Shown: piece by piece, positions 1 through 6,400 of the stretch
How the letters are laid out: every line of letters begins with the position of its first letter
Position numbering within the stretch: position 1 is the first letter of the stretch
Source of the DNA: an uncultured Jannaschia sp.
Lineage (GTDB): Bacteria; Pseudomonadota; Alphaproteobacteria; Rhodobacterales; Rhodobacteraceae
Direction: 5' to 3'
Assembly: GCA_937916365.1 (NCBI GenBank)
Contig: CALFSY010000276.1
Coordinates: 1 to 17,662, forward strand
DNA: 17,662 bases
Program-made: the position numbers and the translations under genes
Notes under the pieces: model-generated
Databases searched by the model: none
The model's input: only the letters and a program-made list of their open reading frames with translations
Told to the model about the DNA's origin: nothing

Positions 1-666
1 CGTGGTTTGCACGCCCGTCACACGCCCATTTTCGATGTCGATGCCCGTGACCGCGCAATTTTGGATCAAATCAACGCCGCGCTGATCGGCCCCCCGGGCA
101 TAGCCCCAGGCCACCGCATCATGGCGCGCGGTGCCCCCGCGCGGGTGATATAGCCCCCCGTAAATGGGAAAGCGCGTTTGGTCATAATCCAAATACGGCA
201 ACATCTCTCGGCACGCGCCACGATCCAGCAGGATCGCATCATCACCTTGGTTGATCATTGCATTGCCGCGGCGCGCAAAGGCATCGCGTTGGCCATCGGA
301 ATGGAAAAGATTGATCAATCCCCGCTGGCTGTGCATGACATTGTAGTTGAGCGTTTTTTCCAACCCTTCCCATAATTTCAAGGAATGGGAATAAAACTCG
401 GAATTGCCAGGCAAAACATAGTTTGCGCGCACGATGGTGGTGTTTCGCCCCACATTGCCGCCACCTAAATACCCCTTTTCCAAAACGGCAATGTTGGTCA
501 TTCCATGCTCGGCGGCCAGATAAAACGCGGTTGACAGACCATGGCCACCGCCACCGATAATAACAACATCATATTCCGATTTTGGGGCAGGGTCGCGCCA
601 CGCAGGTTGCCAACCCTTGTTTCCCCCTAACCCTTGCGCCAAAACACGCCATCCGGAATAGCGCAT
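1..666 (-). CDS. soxB: Sarcosine oxidase beta subunit (N-terminal 222 residues, runs off the window start)
   Basis: This is the catalytic subunit of heterotetrameric sarcosine oxidase. The enzyme demethylates sarcosine to glycine in the cytoplasm and hands the one-carbon unit to tetrahydrofolate. Reading inward from the ATG at 666, the frame is open to base 1. A dinucleotide-binding GGGGHGLS sits at residues 38-45, directly after the beta strand YDVVII. The stretch RGGTARHDAVAWGYARGAD at about 177-194 matches the family segment that carries the histidine binding FMN covalently; His182 is the candidate here. The start is supported by a GGGGGA ribosome site 4 nt upstream. In relatives soxB is followed by soxD, soxA and soxG, which would lie outside this window. 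The upstream gap (667-989) should hold its promoter. The partial length prevents checking the C-terminal domain. Family assignment is from recalled sequence similarity and is strong. Confidence 0.93.
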   Translation of the reverse strand, partial: MRYSGWRVLAQGLGGNKGWQPAWRDPAPKSEYDVVIIGGGGHGLSTAFYLAAEHGMTNIAVLEKGYLGGGNVGRNTTIVRANYVLPGNSEFYSHSLKLWEGLEKTLNYNVMHSQRGLINLFHSDGQRDAFARRGNAMINQGDDAILLDRGACREMLPYLDYDQTRFPIYGGLYHPRGGTARHDAVAWGYARGADQRGVDLIQNCAVTGIDIENGRVTGVQTT

Positions 667-767
667 GGTATCCCCCTAAACCTTGATTTCATGAACCTTA
701 CCGGTAATGGCATAGAATTGAAAAGCCCCCGCGCGACACAGCCATGCCCCCGAACGACGTTACCAAC

Positions 768-803
768 GCGGTAGACTGATTGCGCTTATGACAAGCGGTA
801 GAC
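768..803. repeat. 9-bp direct repeat GCGGTAGAC in the soxB upstream gap
   Basis: GCGGTAGAC occurs at 768-776 and again at 795-803, a 27-bp period. A short inverted repeat (CGCTT/AAGCG) lies between the copies and overlaps the second. The pair is about 100-140 nt upstream of the soxB start, where an activator could bind. The rest of the 323-nt gap (667-989) shows a 10-bp palindrome TTACCGGTAA at 698-707 and one doubtful micro-ORF, and no RNA gene that I can recognise. A regulatory role is inference only. Confidence 0.3.
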
Positions 804-873
804 AAGAAGATTTTGGGCGCCCGTCTGTCGTATCATGATGCAAAGGCGCAGGATGAGCGGATAGGTGAGCCGA

Positions 874-978
874 ATGGCTGACCACAGGCTTTTCGTTAAA
901 GCCACGATCCCAATTCGTGAGAAAAAGAGCAAGCGTGGGAAACACTACGGACGAAAAGCCAAATCTGCTGCAAAATAA
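874..978 (+). CDS. Possible 34-aa strongly basic micro-protein
   Basis: An ATG at 874 opens a 34-codon frame ending at TAA 976-978. The product starts MADHRLFVKATIP and ends in a Lys/Arg-rich tail (KKSKRGKHYGRKAKSAAK). AGGTGA at 863-868 is placed like a ribosome site, 5 nt before the ATG, and an in-frame TAG lies just upstream. It sits in the soxB/DUF1178 gap, on the strand opposite to both, ending 11 nt before the DUF1178 stop. I recognise no family. The highly basic tail recalls nucleic-acid-binding peptides, but a 34-codon frame can arise by chance. A minus-strand 61-codon frame overlaps it and looks no better. Low confidence. Confidence 0.22.
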   Translation: MADHRLFVKATIPIREKKSKRGKHYGRKAKSAAK

Positions 979-989
979 TCCCGCTTTTC

Positions 990-1454
990 CTAATTGACTT
1001 TATTGGACGGCAAAACCGGAAGGGGGGCAATCGGCACGCCTTCCTGAATTAAGGCGCGGGCATCCTCTGGTTTTGCCTCACCATGAATTGGTTTTTCCGG
1101 CACGTCCCCTAGATGCATTGCACGTGCCTCTGCGGCAAAGCGGTCCCCGACATAGGTCGAGGTTTTATTCACATGCTCCTTAAGCGCACGCAGCATTTTT
1201 TCCATCGGATGGGCGGGGGTGCGCAATGGGGCGGTAGCGGCTGGCGTAGGGGTGTTTGGTGCAGTGGTTTTGGGCAATCTCGCGGGCGCATCCCCCACAA
1301 CTTTGGGTGCCATCACGGCCTTTGTCACATCTCGCGACCCACATACGGCACACGTGACAAGCCCCTTCGCCGCCAAAACATCATAAGCCTGACCTGATTG
1401 GAACCAGCTATCAAATTCATGCCCCTTGGCGCATCTGAGGGAATATCGGATCAT
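990..1454 (-). CDS. DUF1178 family protein
   Basis: This is a 154-residue protein of the alphaproteobacterial DUF1178 family (PF06676), whose function is not known. The N-terminus is typical: MIRYSLRCAKGHEFDSWFQS, in which Cys8 and the following GHEFDSWF are conserved, then CAVCG with Cys35 and Cys38. These three cysteines and a nearby histidine look like a small zinc-ribbon-type site, which is my inference. The middle is a low-complexity Ala/Pro/Thr linker (about residues 50-80), followed by a helical C-terminal part rich in charged residues that ends LPVLPSNKVN. The start is the ATG at 1452-1454. It is transcribed away from hemP, so the 184-nt gap 1455-1638 serves both genes. Cytoplasmic; no signal or membrane segment is seen. 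Confidence 0.9.
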   Translation of the reverse strand: MIRYSLRCAKGHEFDSWFQSGQAYDVLAAKGLVTCAVCGSRDVTKAVMAPKVVGDAPARLPKTTAPNTPTPAATAPLRTPAHPMEKMLRALKEHVNKTSTYVGDRFAAEARAMHLGDVPEKPIHGEAKPEDARALIQEGVPIAPLPVLPSNKVN

Positions 1455-1572
1455 ACTGGAATGATAGTTATATTTTCACCTGCGGTCTGCAAGTGTATTG
1501 TCACAGAAATTTCAACCTTTGCGCAGCCGCAATGAAATGACCACGTGATATATCCGACTCAAAAAGTCAGGA

Positions 1573-1597
1573 TTGACATATTTGACAAAAAGAGTCA
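1573..1597 (+). promoter_or_regulatory. hemP promoter region with a candidate RirA iron-responsive operator
   Basis: Two TTGACA hexamers (1573-1578 and 1582-1587) lie 45-65 nt before hemP. TGA-N9-TCA, the recognised core of the RirA iron-responsive operator, is present exactly at 1583-1597 (TGA at 1583-1585, TCA at 1595-1597) and overlaps the second hexamer. The -10 is not clear; TATTGA at 1612-1617 is one weak option. Only three bases per arm match, so chance is not excluded. The setting in front of a heme-uptake gene makes iron repression plausible. Confidence 0.42.
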
Positions 1598-1638
1598 TGA
1601 AATAGGCATTGTATTGATTCACAATTTATAGGACCCCT

Positions 1639-1821
1639 ATGATGAGCTTTCACCACCCTGCCCCTGCACCGGACACGATGCATGATTTGCCTATCCAATC
1701 TGTTCCGATATATGATGCCCATCAACTGACGGATCAAAACGGTCAAGCGATGATCGTGTTGGACGATAAAACATATAATTTGCGCATTACGCGCGCCGGA
1801 AAATTGATCCTGACAAAATAG
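1639..1821 (+). CDS. hemP: Hemin uptake protein HemP
   Basis: This small protein (60 residues, or 59 if the second ATG is used) belongs to the HemP family (PF10636), linked to heme-iron uptake and usually found next to heme transport genes. The diagnostic C-terminal block is clear: after VLDDKTYNLRITRAGKLILTK the protein ends, and the YxLRxTRxGKLILTK signature is intact. The N-terminal half is variable and His/Pro-rich, which is normal. AGGA at 1630-1633 serves as ribosome site for the ATG at 1639 or 1642. An apparent RirA-type operator sits in its promoter. A DUF1289 gene follows on the same strand with a gap of under 30 nt. No heme transporter or TonB receptor is visible in this window, so hemP is separated from its usual partners here. 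Confidence 0.9.
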   Translation: MMSFHHPAPAPDTMHDLPIQSVPIYDAHQLTDQNGQAMIVLDDKTYNLRITRAGKLILTK

Positions 1822-1848
1822 GATCGTAAACATGGTTTAATGTTCGTT

Positions 1849-2109
1849 ATGTCAAAAATTCCAAGCCCATGTATTGATGTCTGTAAATTTAGGCGCAACG
1901 GCCATTGCATTGGCTGTTCCATGACCAAAGATCAAAAAGCACTTTTTAAGACCCTGGACAAAGATAGCCACCGCATGGCGTTTGTTCAAATGCTGATGGC
2001 CCAGCAGGATGTGATGGGGAAATTTTCCCACTGGACCCCCGCATATGCAAAAAAATGCCTAAAGAAAGGCGTTACCCCGCCCTTCAAACAGGGGCTGAAA
2101 TCGGCATAA
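1849..2109 (+). CDS. DUF1289 family cysteine-rich protein
   Basis: This is an 86-residue protein with the DUF1289 (PF06945) signature at its N-terminus: SPCIDVC followed by GHCIGC, giving Cys8, Cys12, Cys20 and Cys23 (C-x3-C-x7-C-x2-C). Family members are often described as Fe-S or zinc proteins, with no defined role. The part after the cysteines is a longer helical, Lys-rich tail than in minimal DUF1289 proteins. An ATG at 1840 (adding MFV) is an equally possible start; neither has a strong ribosome site. It follows hemP closely on the same strand, so it is probably co-transcribed and would share its iron control (inference). It converges on dps; the two stop codons are 11 nt apart. Confidence 0.85.
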   Translation: MSKIPSPCIDVCKFRRNGHCIGCSMTKDQKALFKTLDKDSHRMAFVQMLMAQQDVMGKFSHWTPAYAKKCLKKGVTPPFKQGLKSA

Positions 2110-2116
2110 CGCGCCC

Positions 2117-2139
2117 GCGTTCACCGTAAATGTGAACGC
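2117..2139. terminator. Hairpin between the convergent DUF1289 and dps genes
   Basis: GCGTTCAC (2117-2124) and GTGAACGC (2132-2139) form a perfect 8-bp stem with a 7-nt loop. It overlaps the last codons of dps and lies 8 nt after the DUF1289 stop. It is well placed as a two-way terminator, but no clear T-tract follows on either strand, so termination is uncertain. Confidence 0.4.
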
Positions 2140-2591
2140 AAAATCCAGGCAAATTTTTCATGCACCTGCCCACGAGCGATGCACAAATCCTCGGTCAGTG
2201 TGTCACCATGCCCGGCGGCCAGCTCACCGCATCCGGCAAGCGTTGCGGCCAACGTTTCCTGTGCGGCGGTCATTGTTTCAATCATCACGCGATCGGCGAC
2301 CGCACCATCATGATCGCCAATTTTGGAGCGTTCAATCATCAAACCCAACTGCCCCTCGGCATGGCCGTCAAGCGCCTTAATCCGTTCGGCTATATCATCT
2401 TGGGCATTGAAATGATCGGTGTACATTTCCTGAAACAGCGCGTGCAGGGGCCCAAAGGCCATGCCAGTGACATTCCAATGAAAATTCTGCGCCAACATGG
2501 TTGTAACTGTGGTTTCAGCCAACGATTGGTTTAGTGCCTCGCAAATGGCCGCCTGTGCGGTCGGGGTCAAATCAGCGGCAGCTTGGGTCAT
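2121..2591 (-). CDS. dps: Dps family DNA-binding/ferritin-like protein
   Basis: This 156-residue protein belongs to the Dps branch of the ferritin superfamily. Dps forms a dodecameric shell that oxidises Fe(II) with peroxide and stores the iron, protecting DNA. The inter-subunit ferroxidase set is complete: His38 and His50 (11 residues apart), Asp65 and Glu69, within NFHWNVTG and DDIAERIKALD. This spacing equals that of the E. coli protein. The N-terminus is short, with few basic residues, so DNA binding through a Lys-rich tail is not obvious. AAGGA lies 9 nt before the ATG at 2591. Between this gene and the upstream 135-aa gene on the same strand there are 72 nt. That leader carries two ATCTGA repeats around the ribosome site. 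Confidence 0.95.
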   Translation of the reverse strand: MTQAAADLTPTAQAAICEALNQSLAETTVTTMLAQNFHWNVTGMAFGPLHALFQEMYTDHFNAQDDIAERIKALDGHAEGQLGLMIERSKIGDHDGAVADRVMIETMTAAQETLAATLAGCGELAAGHGDTLTEDLCIARGQVHEKFAWILRSHLR

Positions 2592-2663
2592 TTTATCAGA
2601 TCCTTTCAGATTATTACTATTGTATGGCGCGCGAAGGCTAGCTGATGATCGACACCTAGAGTT

Positions 2664-3071
2664 TCACGCGAAATTGTCCAGTGCGCGGGAAAGATTGACA
2701 ACAAGAAATCCAACCTGCCGCCGCAAATGGCGTGGCAAACGCCGTGCCAAAAGAAACGTCAAACTTGCATCATCCCCGCGTTTGGCGGCTGAAAGCATTG
2801 CCATGAGCCACGATTCATCAAAACTCACCTCAACACTGCCGGGGCAATGAAACGAAAGCCGCCCGGCGGGCACAGCACGAAAAATCGCCGCGGCATAGGC
2901 GTCGGCGGCCGTATGGGCATCACTGTTAAACATCGCGCACGCTTGGAAAAGATCGGCCCGCGCCGCACATCGGCATTGCCCGGAAATACGGCGTAACCAT
3001 TCTAACGCAGGCCATGATGGCGGCCGAATAACCGAAGGCGTAACAGATGAATGTAATGCAGGGTGCGCCAT
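2664..3071 (-). CDS. Uncharacterised 135-aa protein upstream of dps
   Basis: I do not recognise a named family. The product is 135 residues, Ala/Arg-rich, with no signal peptide or membrane helix. Notable segments are GQCRCAARADLFQACAMF (three Cys, about residues 31-48), RLSFHCPGSVEVSFDESW (about 71-88) and a C-terminal run of Arg-rich helix (RRLPRHLRRQVGFLVVNLSRAL). The HCPG...DE context and the GDDAS-LTFLLA stretch remind me of small uncharacterised Rhodobacterales proteins, but I cannot name them. The start is supported by GAGG at 3079-3082, 7 nt before the ATG. A 7-bp-arm dyad with a RirA-type core lies immediately upstream, and dps follows on the same strand, so a role in iron or redox homeostasis is a reasonable guess. 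It could also be a spurious frame; the good ribosome site and operator argue against that. Confidence 0.62.
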   Translation of the reverse strand: MAHPALHSSVTPSVIRPPSWPALEWLRRISGQCRCAARADLFQACAMFNSDAHTAADAYAAAIFRAVPAGRLSFHCPGSVEVSFDESWLMAMLSAAKRGDDASLTFLLARRLPRHLRRQVGFLVVNLSRALDNFA

Positions 3072-3083
3072 ACCAGGGCCTCA

Positions 3084-3129
3084 TATCTGACTATTTTTAT
3101 CAGATACCCCAGCCTTCCCTTAAATGCAA
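3084..3129 (-). promoter_or_regulatory. Promoter of the 135-aa gene with a RirA-type operator dyad
   Basis: TATCTGA (3084-3090) and TCAGATA (3100-3106) are perfect inverted 7-bp arms around a 9-nt AT-rich spacer, which contains the exact TGA-N9-TCA core known for RirA. On the minus strand, TTGCAT (complement of 3124-3129) lies 17 bp before TATCTG (complement of 3101-3106), so the upstream operator arm coincides with a plausible -10 element. The dyad ends only 12 nt before the start codon, beside the ribosome site. As RNA it could also fold into a 7-bp hairpin next to the Shine-Dalgarno. Iron-dependent repression is inferred. Confidence 0.5.
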
Positions 3130-3171
3130 GACCATCTGTAAACATTGCTTAACACTACGCCTGACAATCAT

Positions 3172-4614
3172 TCAGGCCAATTTTGGCAACAGGTTATCAA
3201 GCGATGCTTTCGCGTCGCCGTAAAACATTCGTGTGTTTTCTTTGTAAAACAACGGGTTTTCGATGCCCGAATACCCCGTGCCCTGCCCGCGTTTGGACAC
3301 AAAAACCTGTTTGGCTTTCCATACCTCTAACACGGGCATACCAGCGATTGGTGAGTTTGGGTCGTCTTGCGCCGCGGGGTTTACAATGTCGTTTGACCCA
3401 ATCACAATCACCACATCAGTATCGGGAAAATCATCGTTGATTTCATCCATCTCTAACACAATATCATAGGGCACCTTGGCCTCGGCCAACAACACGTTCA
3501 TGTGCCCTGGCAACCGCCCGGCCACAGGATGAATGGCAAATCGCACCTGTTTGCCCGCCGCGCGCAGTTTACGGACCAGTTCACTAACCGCTTGCTGCGC
3601 TTGGGCCACAGCCATGCCATAGCCCGGCACGATGATAATACGATCGGCGTCATTTAACGACGTTGCAACGCCATCGGCATCGATGGCCACTTGTTCGCCC
3701 TCAATCGTCTGCGCGGGGCCAGACGCACCGCCGAATCCACCTAAAATTACACTGATAAACGACCGATTCATCGCTTTGCTCATGATATAACTTAGAATCG
3801 CGCCGGATGATCCCACCAACGCCCCCGTGACGATTAACAAATCAGAGCTTAGCGTAAATCCAATCGCCGCCGCCGCCCATCCGGAATAAGAATTAAGCAT
3901 GGATACCACGACCGGCATATCCGCGCCCCCAATGCCCATCACCAAATGATAGCCAATAAAAAGCGCCAAAACCGTGATCAAGATTAACGGCACCATACCG
4001 CCAAACGCCAAATAAATCGCCGCCAATAAAACACACGCGATTGCCGCCGCCGCATTTAACATGTGCCCGCCCGGCAACTGCGCCGGTTTACCATCCACAC
4101 GGCCCGCCAATTTGCCAAAGGCAATGACCGATCCGGTAAATGTGATCGCCCCGATAAAGATGCCCAACACAACCTCGACCTGTAAAAACGTAATCTCGGC
4201 TGGCGTTTTTTCGGCCACTTTCGCGGCAAATGCGGCCAATCCGTCCAAACTGCCCCCGGCATCGCGCAGGCGATCAACGCGCAAACGTTCCATTTCGGCG
4301 CTGAGCCCGACAAACACCGCGGCCAGACCAACAAAGGAATGCAGCGCGGCCACCAGCTGCGGCATTTCTGTCATTTCAACACGTTGGGCAATCACCATGC
4401 CCACACCCGCGCCGATGGCCACCATCACCAGAATCCCACCCAAATTGGCGATACCAGGGCCCAGGATGGTGAACACCACCGCCAAAGCCATACCAACGAT
4501 GCCAAACCAGACGGCGCGTTTGGCGTTTTCTTGATTGTTCAACCCGCCAAGGGAAAGGATGAATAAAATACTGGCCGTTATGGCCGCGGCTGTGACGACT
4601 TCGTTGGAAAACAT
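3172..4614 (-). CDS. pntB: NAD(P) transhydrogenase subunit beta
   Basis: This is the 480-residue beta subunit of the inner-membrane proton-translocating transhydrogenase, which makes NADPH from NADH using the proton gradient. About nine hydrophobic helices fill residues 1-285. His92 in LVAALHSFVGLA corresponds to the membrane histidine (His91 in E. coli) implicated in proton transfer. The C-terminal NADP(H)-binding domain has the expected blocks: GYGMAVAQAQ, AIHPVAGRLPGHMNVLLAEA, VIGSNDIVNPAA and KRGQGTGYSGIENPLF. Length is normal. It lies 17 nt downstream of pntA and is certainly in the same operon. A 6-bp stem (GCCTGA/TCAGGC, 3159-3177) overlaps its stop codon but lacks a T-tract. Confidence 0.98.
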   Translation of the reverse strand: MFSNEVVTAAAITASILFILSLGGLNNQENAKRAVWFGIVGMALAVVFTILGPGIANLGGILVMVAIGAGVGMVIAQRVEMTEMPQLVAALHSFVGLAAVFVGLSAEMERLRVDRLRDAGGSLDGLAAFAAKVAEKTPAEITFLQVEVVLGIFIGAITFTGSVIAFGKLAGRVDGKPAQLPGGHMLNAAAAIACVLLAAIYLAFGGMVPLILITVLALFIGYHLVMGIGGADMPVVVSMLNSYSGWAAAAIGFTLSSDLLIVTGALVGSSGAILSYIMSKAMNRSFISVILGGFGGASGPAQTIEGEQVAIDADGVATSLNDADRIIIVPGYGMAVAQAQQAVSELVRKLRAAGKQVRFAIHPVAGRLPGHMNVLLAEAKVPYDIVLEMDEINDDFPDTDVVIVIGSNDIVNPAAQDDPNSPIAGMPVLEVWKAKQVFVSKRGQGTGYSGIENPLFYKENTRMFYGDAKASLDNLLPKLA

Positions 4615-4631
4615 AAAACCTATCCTTCGCG

Positions 4632-6200
4632 TCAGGATTTTTGGAACATGGCCAGCATCCGCCGCGTCACCAAAAAGCCACCCACAATGTTAATGGTGGC
4701 AATCAAGACCGAGATCATCGCCAACACAACCACCAGCCAATTCCCCGACCCGATTTGCAGCAACGCACCCAAAATAATGATACCCGAAATCGCATTGGTC
4801 ACGGCCATCAAGGGTGTGTGCAGGGCATGGCTAACATTCCAAATGACTTGGAACCCGATGAAACACGCCAACACAAACACAATAAAATGCTGCATAAACG
4901 ACGGGGGTGCGACCAGGCCCAGCAAACCCATAACGCCCCCCCCCACGGTCAACATGATAACCTGTTGTCGGGTTTGCACCTTAAACGCCGCGGCCTCGGC
5001 CGCGCGTTTTTCCTCCGCCGTTAGCGTTTTGGGTTTTTCCTTGGGTCGTGCGGCAATCGCCTGCACCTTTGGCGGTGGGGGGGGATAGGTGATTGCGCCC
5101 TCAAACGCCACTGTGGCACCACGGATCACGTCATCTTCCATATTATGCACGATTTGGCCGTCTTTTTCCGGCGTCAAATCGGCCACCATGTGGCGAATGT
5201 TAGTGGCATAAAGGGTCGAGGATTGCGCCGCCATGCGGCTAGGAAAATCGGTATAGCCGACGATGGTTACGCCGTTATTGGACACGATTTTTTCATCTGG
5301 CACCGTCAGCTCACAATTCCCACCTCGCTCGGCCGCAAGATCGACAATAACCGAACCAGGTTTCATGGCCGCCACCATATCCGCCGTCCACAACACCGGT
5401 GCATCGCGCCCCGGGATCAGGGCGGTGGTAATCACAATGTCGATCTCTGGGGCCAAGGCGCGAAACTTTTCCAACTGTTTTTCGCGAAACTCGGGGCTGG
5501 ACGGGGCGGCATATCCGCCGGTGGCGGCACCATCTTGGGTGTCTTCAAAGTCTAGAAAAACAAACTCGGCCCCCATGGACTCGATTTGTTCGGCCACTTC
5601 TGGGCGCACATCAAAGGCATAGGTTATGGCGCCCAGGCTGGTGGCCGTGCCGATTGCGGCCAACCCTGCCACGCCTGCGCCCACCACCAACACCTTGGCT
5701 GGCGGCACCTTACCCGCCGCGGTCACCTGACCGGTGAAAAACCGGCCAAAGTTGTTGCCGGCCTCGATCACCGCGCGATAGCCCGCGATATTAGCCATGG
5801 ACGACAGCGCATCCATTTTCTGCGCCCTAGAAATGCGCGGCACCATATCCATGGCAATGATATTGGCCGCGTTTGATTGGGCGGCCTCCAACAGCTCGTC
5901 GTTCTGGGCGGGATAAACGAATGAAATCAAAAGCTGCCCTTTGCGCAACGCCTGCACCTCATCTATCGACGGGGGGCGCACCTTGGCGATTATATCGGTG
6001 GTTTGCCAAAGGGTGTTGGCGGTCGCGATCACCTCAACCCCGGCGGCACGGTAGGTGTCATCGGAAAATCCAGCGGCGATGCCCGCGCCGGTTTCAATGG
6101 CACAGTCATATCCCAACTTTTGAAGCTGCGCTGCGCTATCGGGCGTCATCGCCACACGCGCCTCGCCCGCAGCGATTTCTTTTGGCGCTGCAATTTTCAT
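4632..6200 (-). CDS. pntA: NAD(P) transhydrogenase subunit alpha
   Basis: This is the 522-residue alpha subunit with the NAD(H)-binding domain and membrane helices in one chain, as in E. coli, rather than split into PntAA and PntAB. The N-terminal domain opens with KIAAPKEIAAGEARVAMTP. The NAD-binding GAGVAG is at 174-179, and the flexible loop region (QKMDALSSMANIAGYRAV) at about 127-144. A Pro-rich hinge (YPPPPPK) and a Lys/Ala-rich helix link to four hydrophobic helices from about residue 415 onward. The Pro hinge and the GGG of the first helix are encoded by an 8-base G run (5077-5084) and a 9-base C run (4936-4944), possible slippage sites. It starts at the ATG at 6200 and faces the divergent DUF3422 gene across 200 nt. 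That gap holds a 10-bp palindrome, ACAACGTTGT, at 6217-6226. Confidence 0.98.
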   Translation of the reverse strand: MKIAAPKEIAAGEARVAMTPDSAAQLQKLGYDCAIETGAGIAAGFSDDTYRAAGVEVIATANTLWQTTDIIAKVRPPSIDEVQALRKGQLLISFVYPAQNDELLEAAQSNAANIIAMDMVPRISRAQKMDALSSMANIAGYRAVIEAGNNFGRFFTGQVTAAGKVPPAKVLVVGAGVAGLAAIGTATSLGAITYAFDVRPEVAEQIESMGAEFVFLDFEDTQDGAATGGYAAPSSPEFREKQLEKFRALAPEIDIVITTALIPGRDAPVLWTADMVAAMKPGSVIVDLAAERGGNCELTVPDEKIVSNNGVTIVGYTDFPSRMAAQSSTLYATNIRHMVADLTPEKDGQIVHNMEDDVIRGATVAFEGAITYPPPPPKVQAIAARPKEKPKTLTAEEKRAAEAAAFKVQTRQQVIMLTVGGGVMGLLGLVAPPSFMQHFIVFVLACFIGFQVIWNVSHALHTPLMAVTNAISGIIILGALLQIGSGNWLVVVLAMISVLIATINIVGGFLVTRRMLAMFQKS

Positions 6201-6400
6201 AGTTACACCATTTCAAACAACGTTGTATTTATGTTGGCATAACAAGGCAAAACCCAATCGACAATAGGTGATCGGGCAACATATTACCCATATTATGCGC
6301 AACACCGCTTAAATAATTTGCCGGATGTTTTTTGCGATACTGATCGCATCTCAATCCTAAGTCATATAATTGAACACAAAACGAACCTGGATAAATATCA

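Noticed and set aside
760..945. 61-codon minus-strand frame in the soxB/DUF1178 gap
   Set aside because: No ribosome site, no family resemblance, and a composition (many His, Ser, Pro) typical of non-coding translation; it also overlaps the equally doubtful plus-strand micro-ORF.
3159..3177. GCCTGA/TCAGGC stem at the pntB stop as terminator
   Set aside because: Only 6 bp, no T-tract; too weak to call. Its TGA/TCA spacing is 7, so it is not a RirA-type site either.
4061..4534. Long plus-strand frames opposite pntB, pntA, murI and argC
   Set aside because: They lie antisense to genes with unmistakable conserved motifs and encode Thr/Pro/Arg/His-rich products typical of shadow frames.
6217..6226. 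ACAACGTTGT palindrome upstream of pntA as operator
   Set aside because: A 10-bp palindrome is expected by chance in a window of this size and nothing else supports it.
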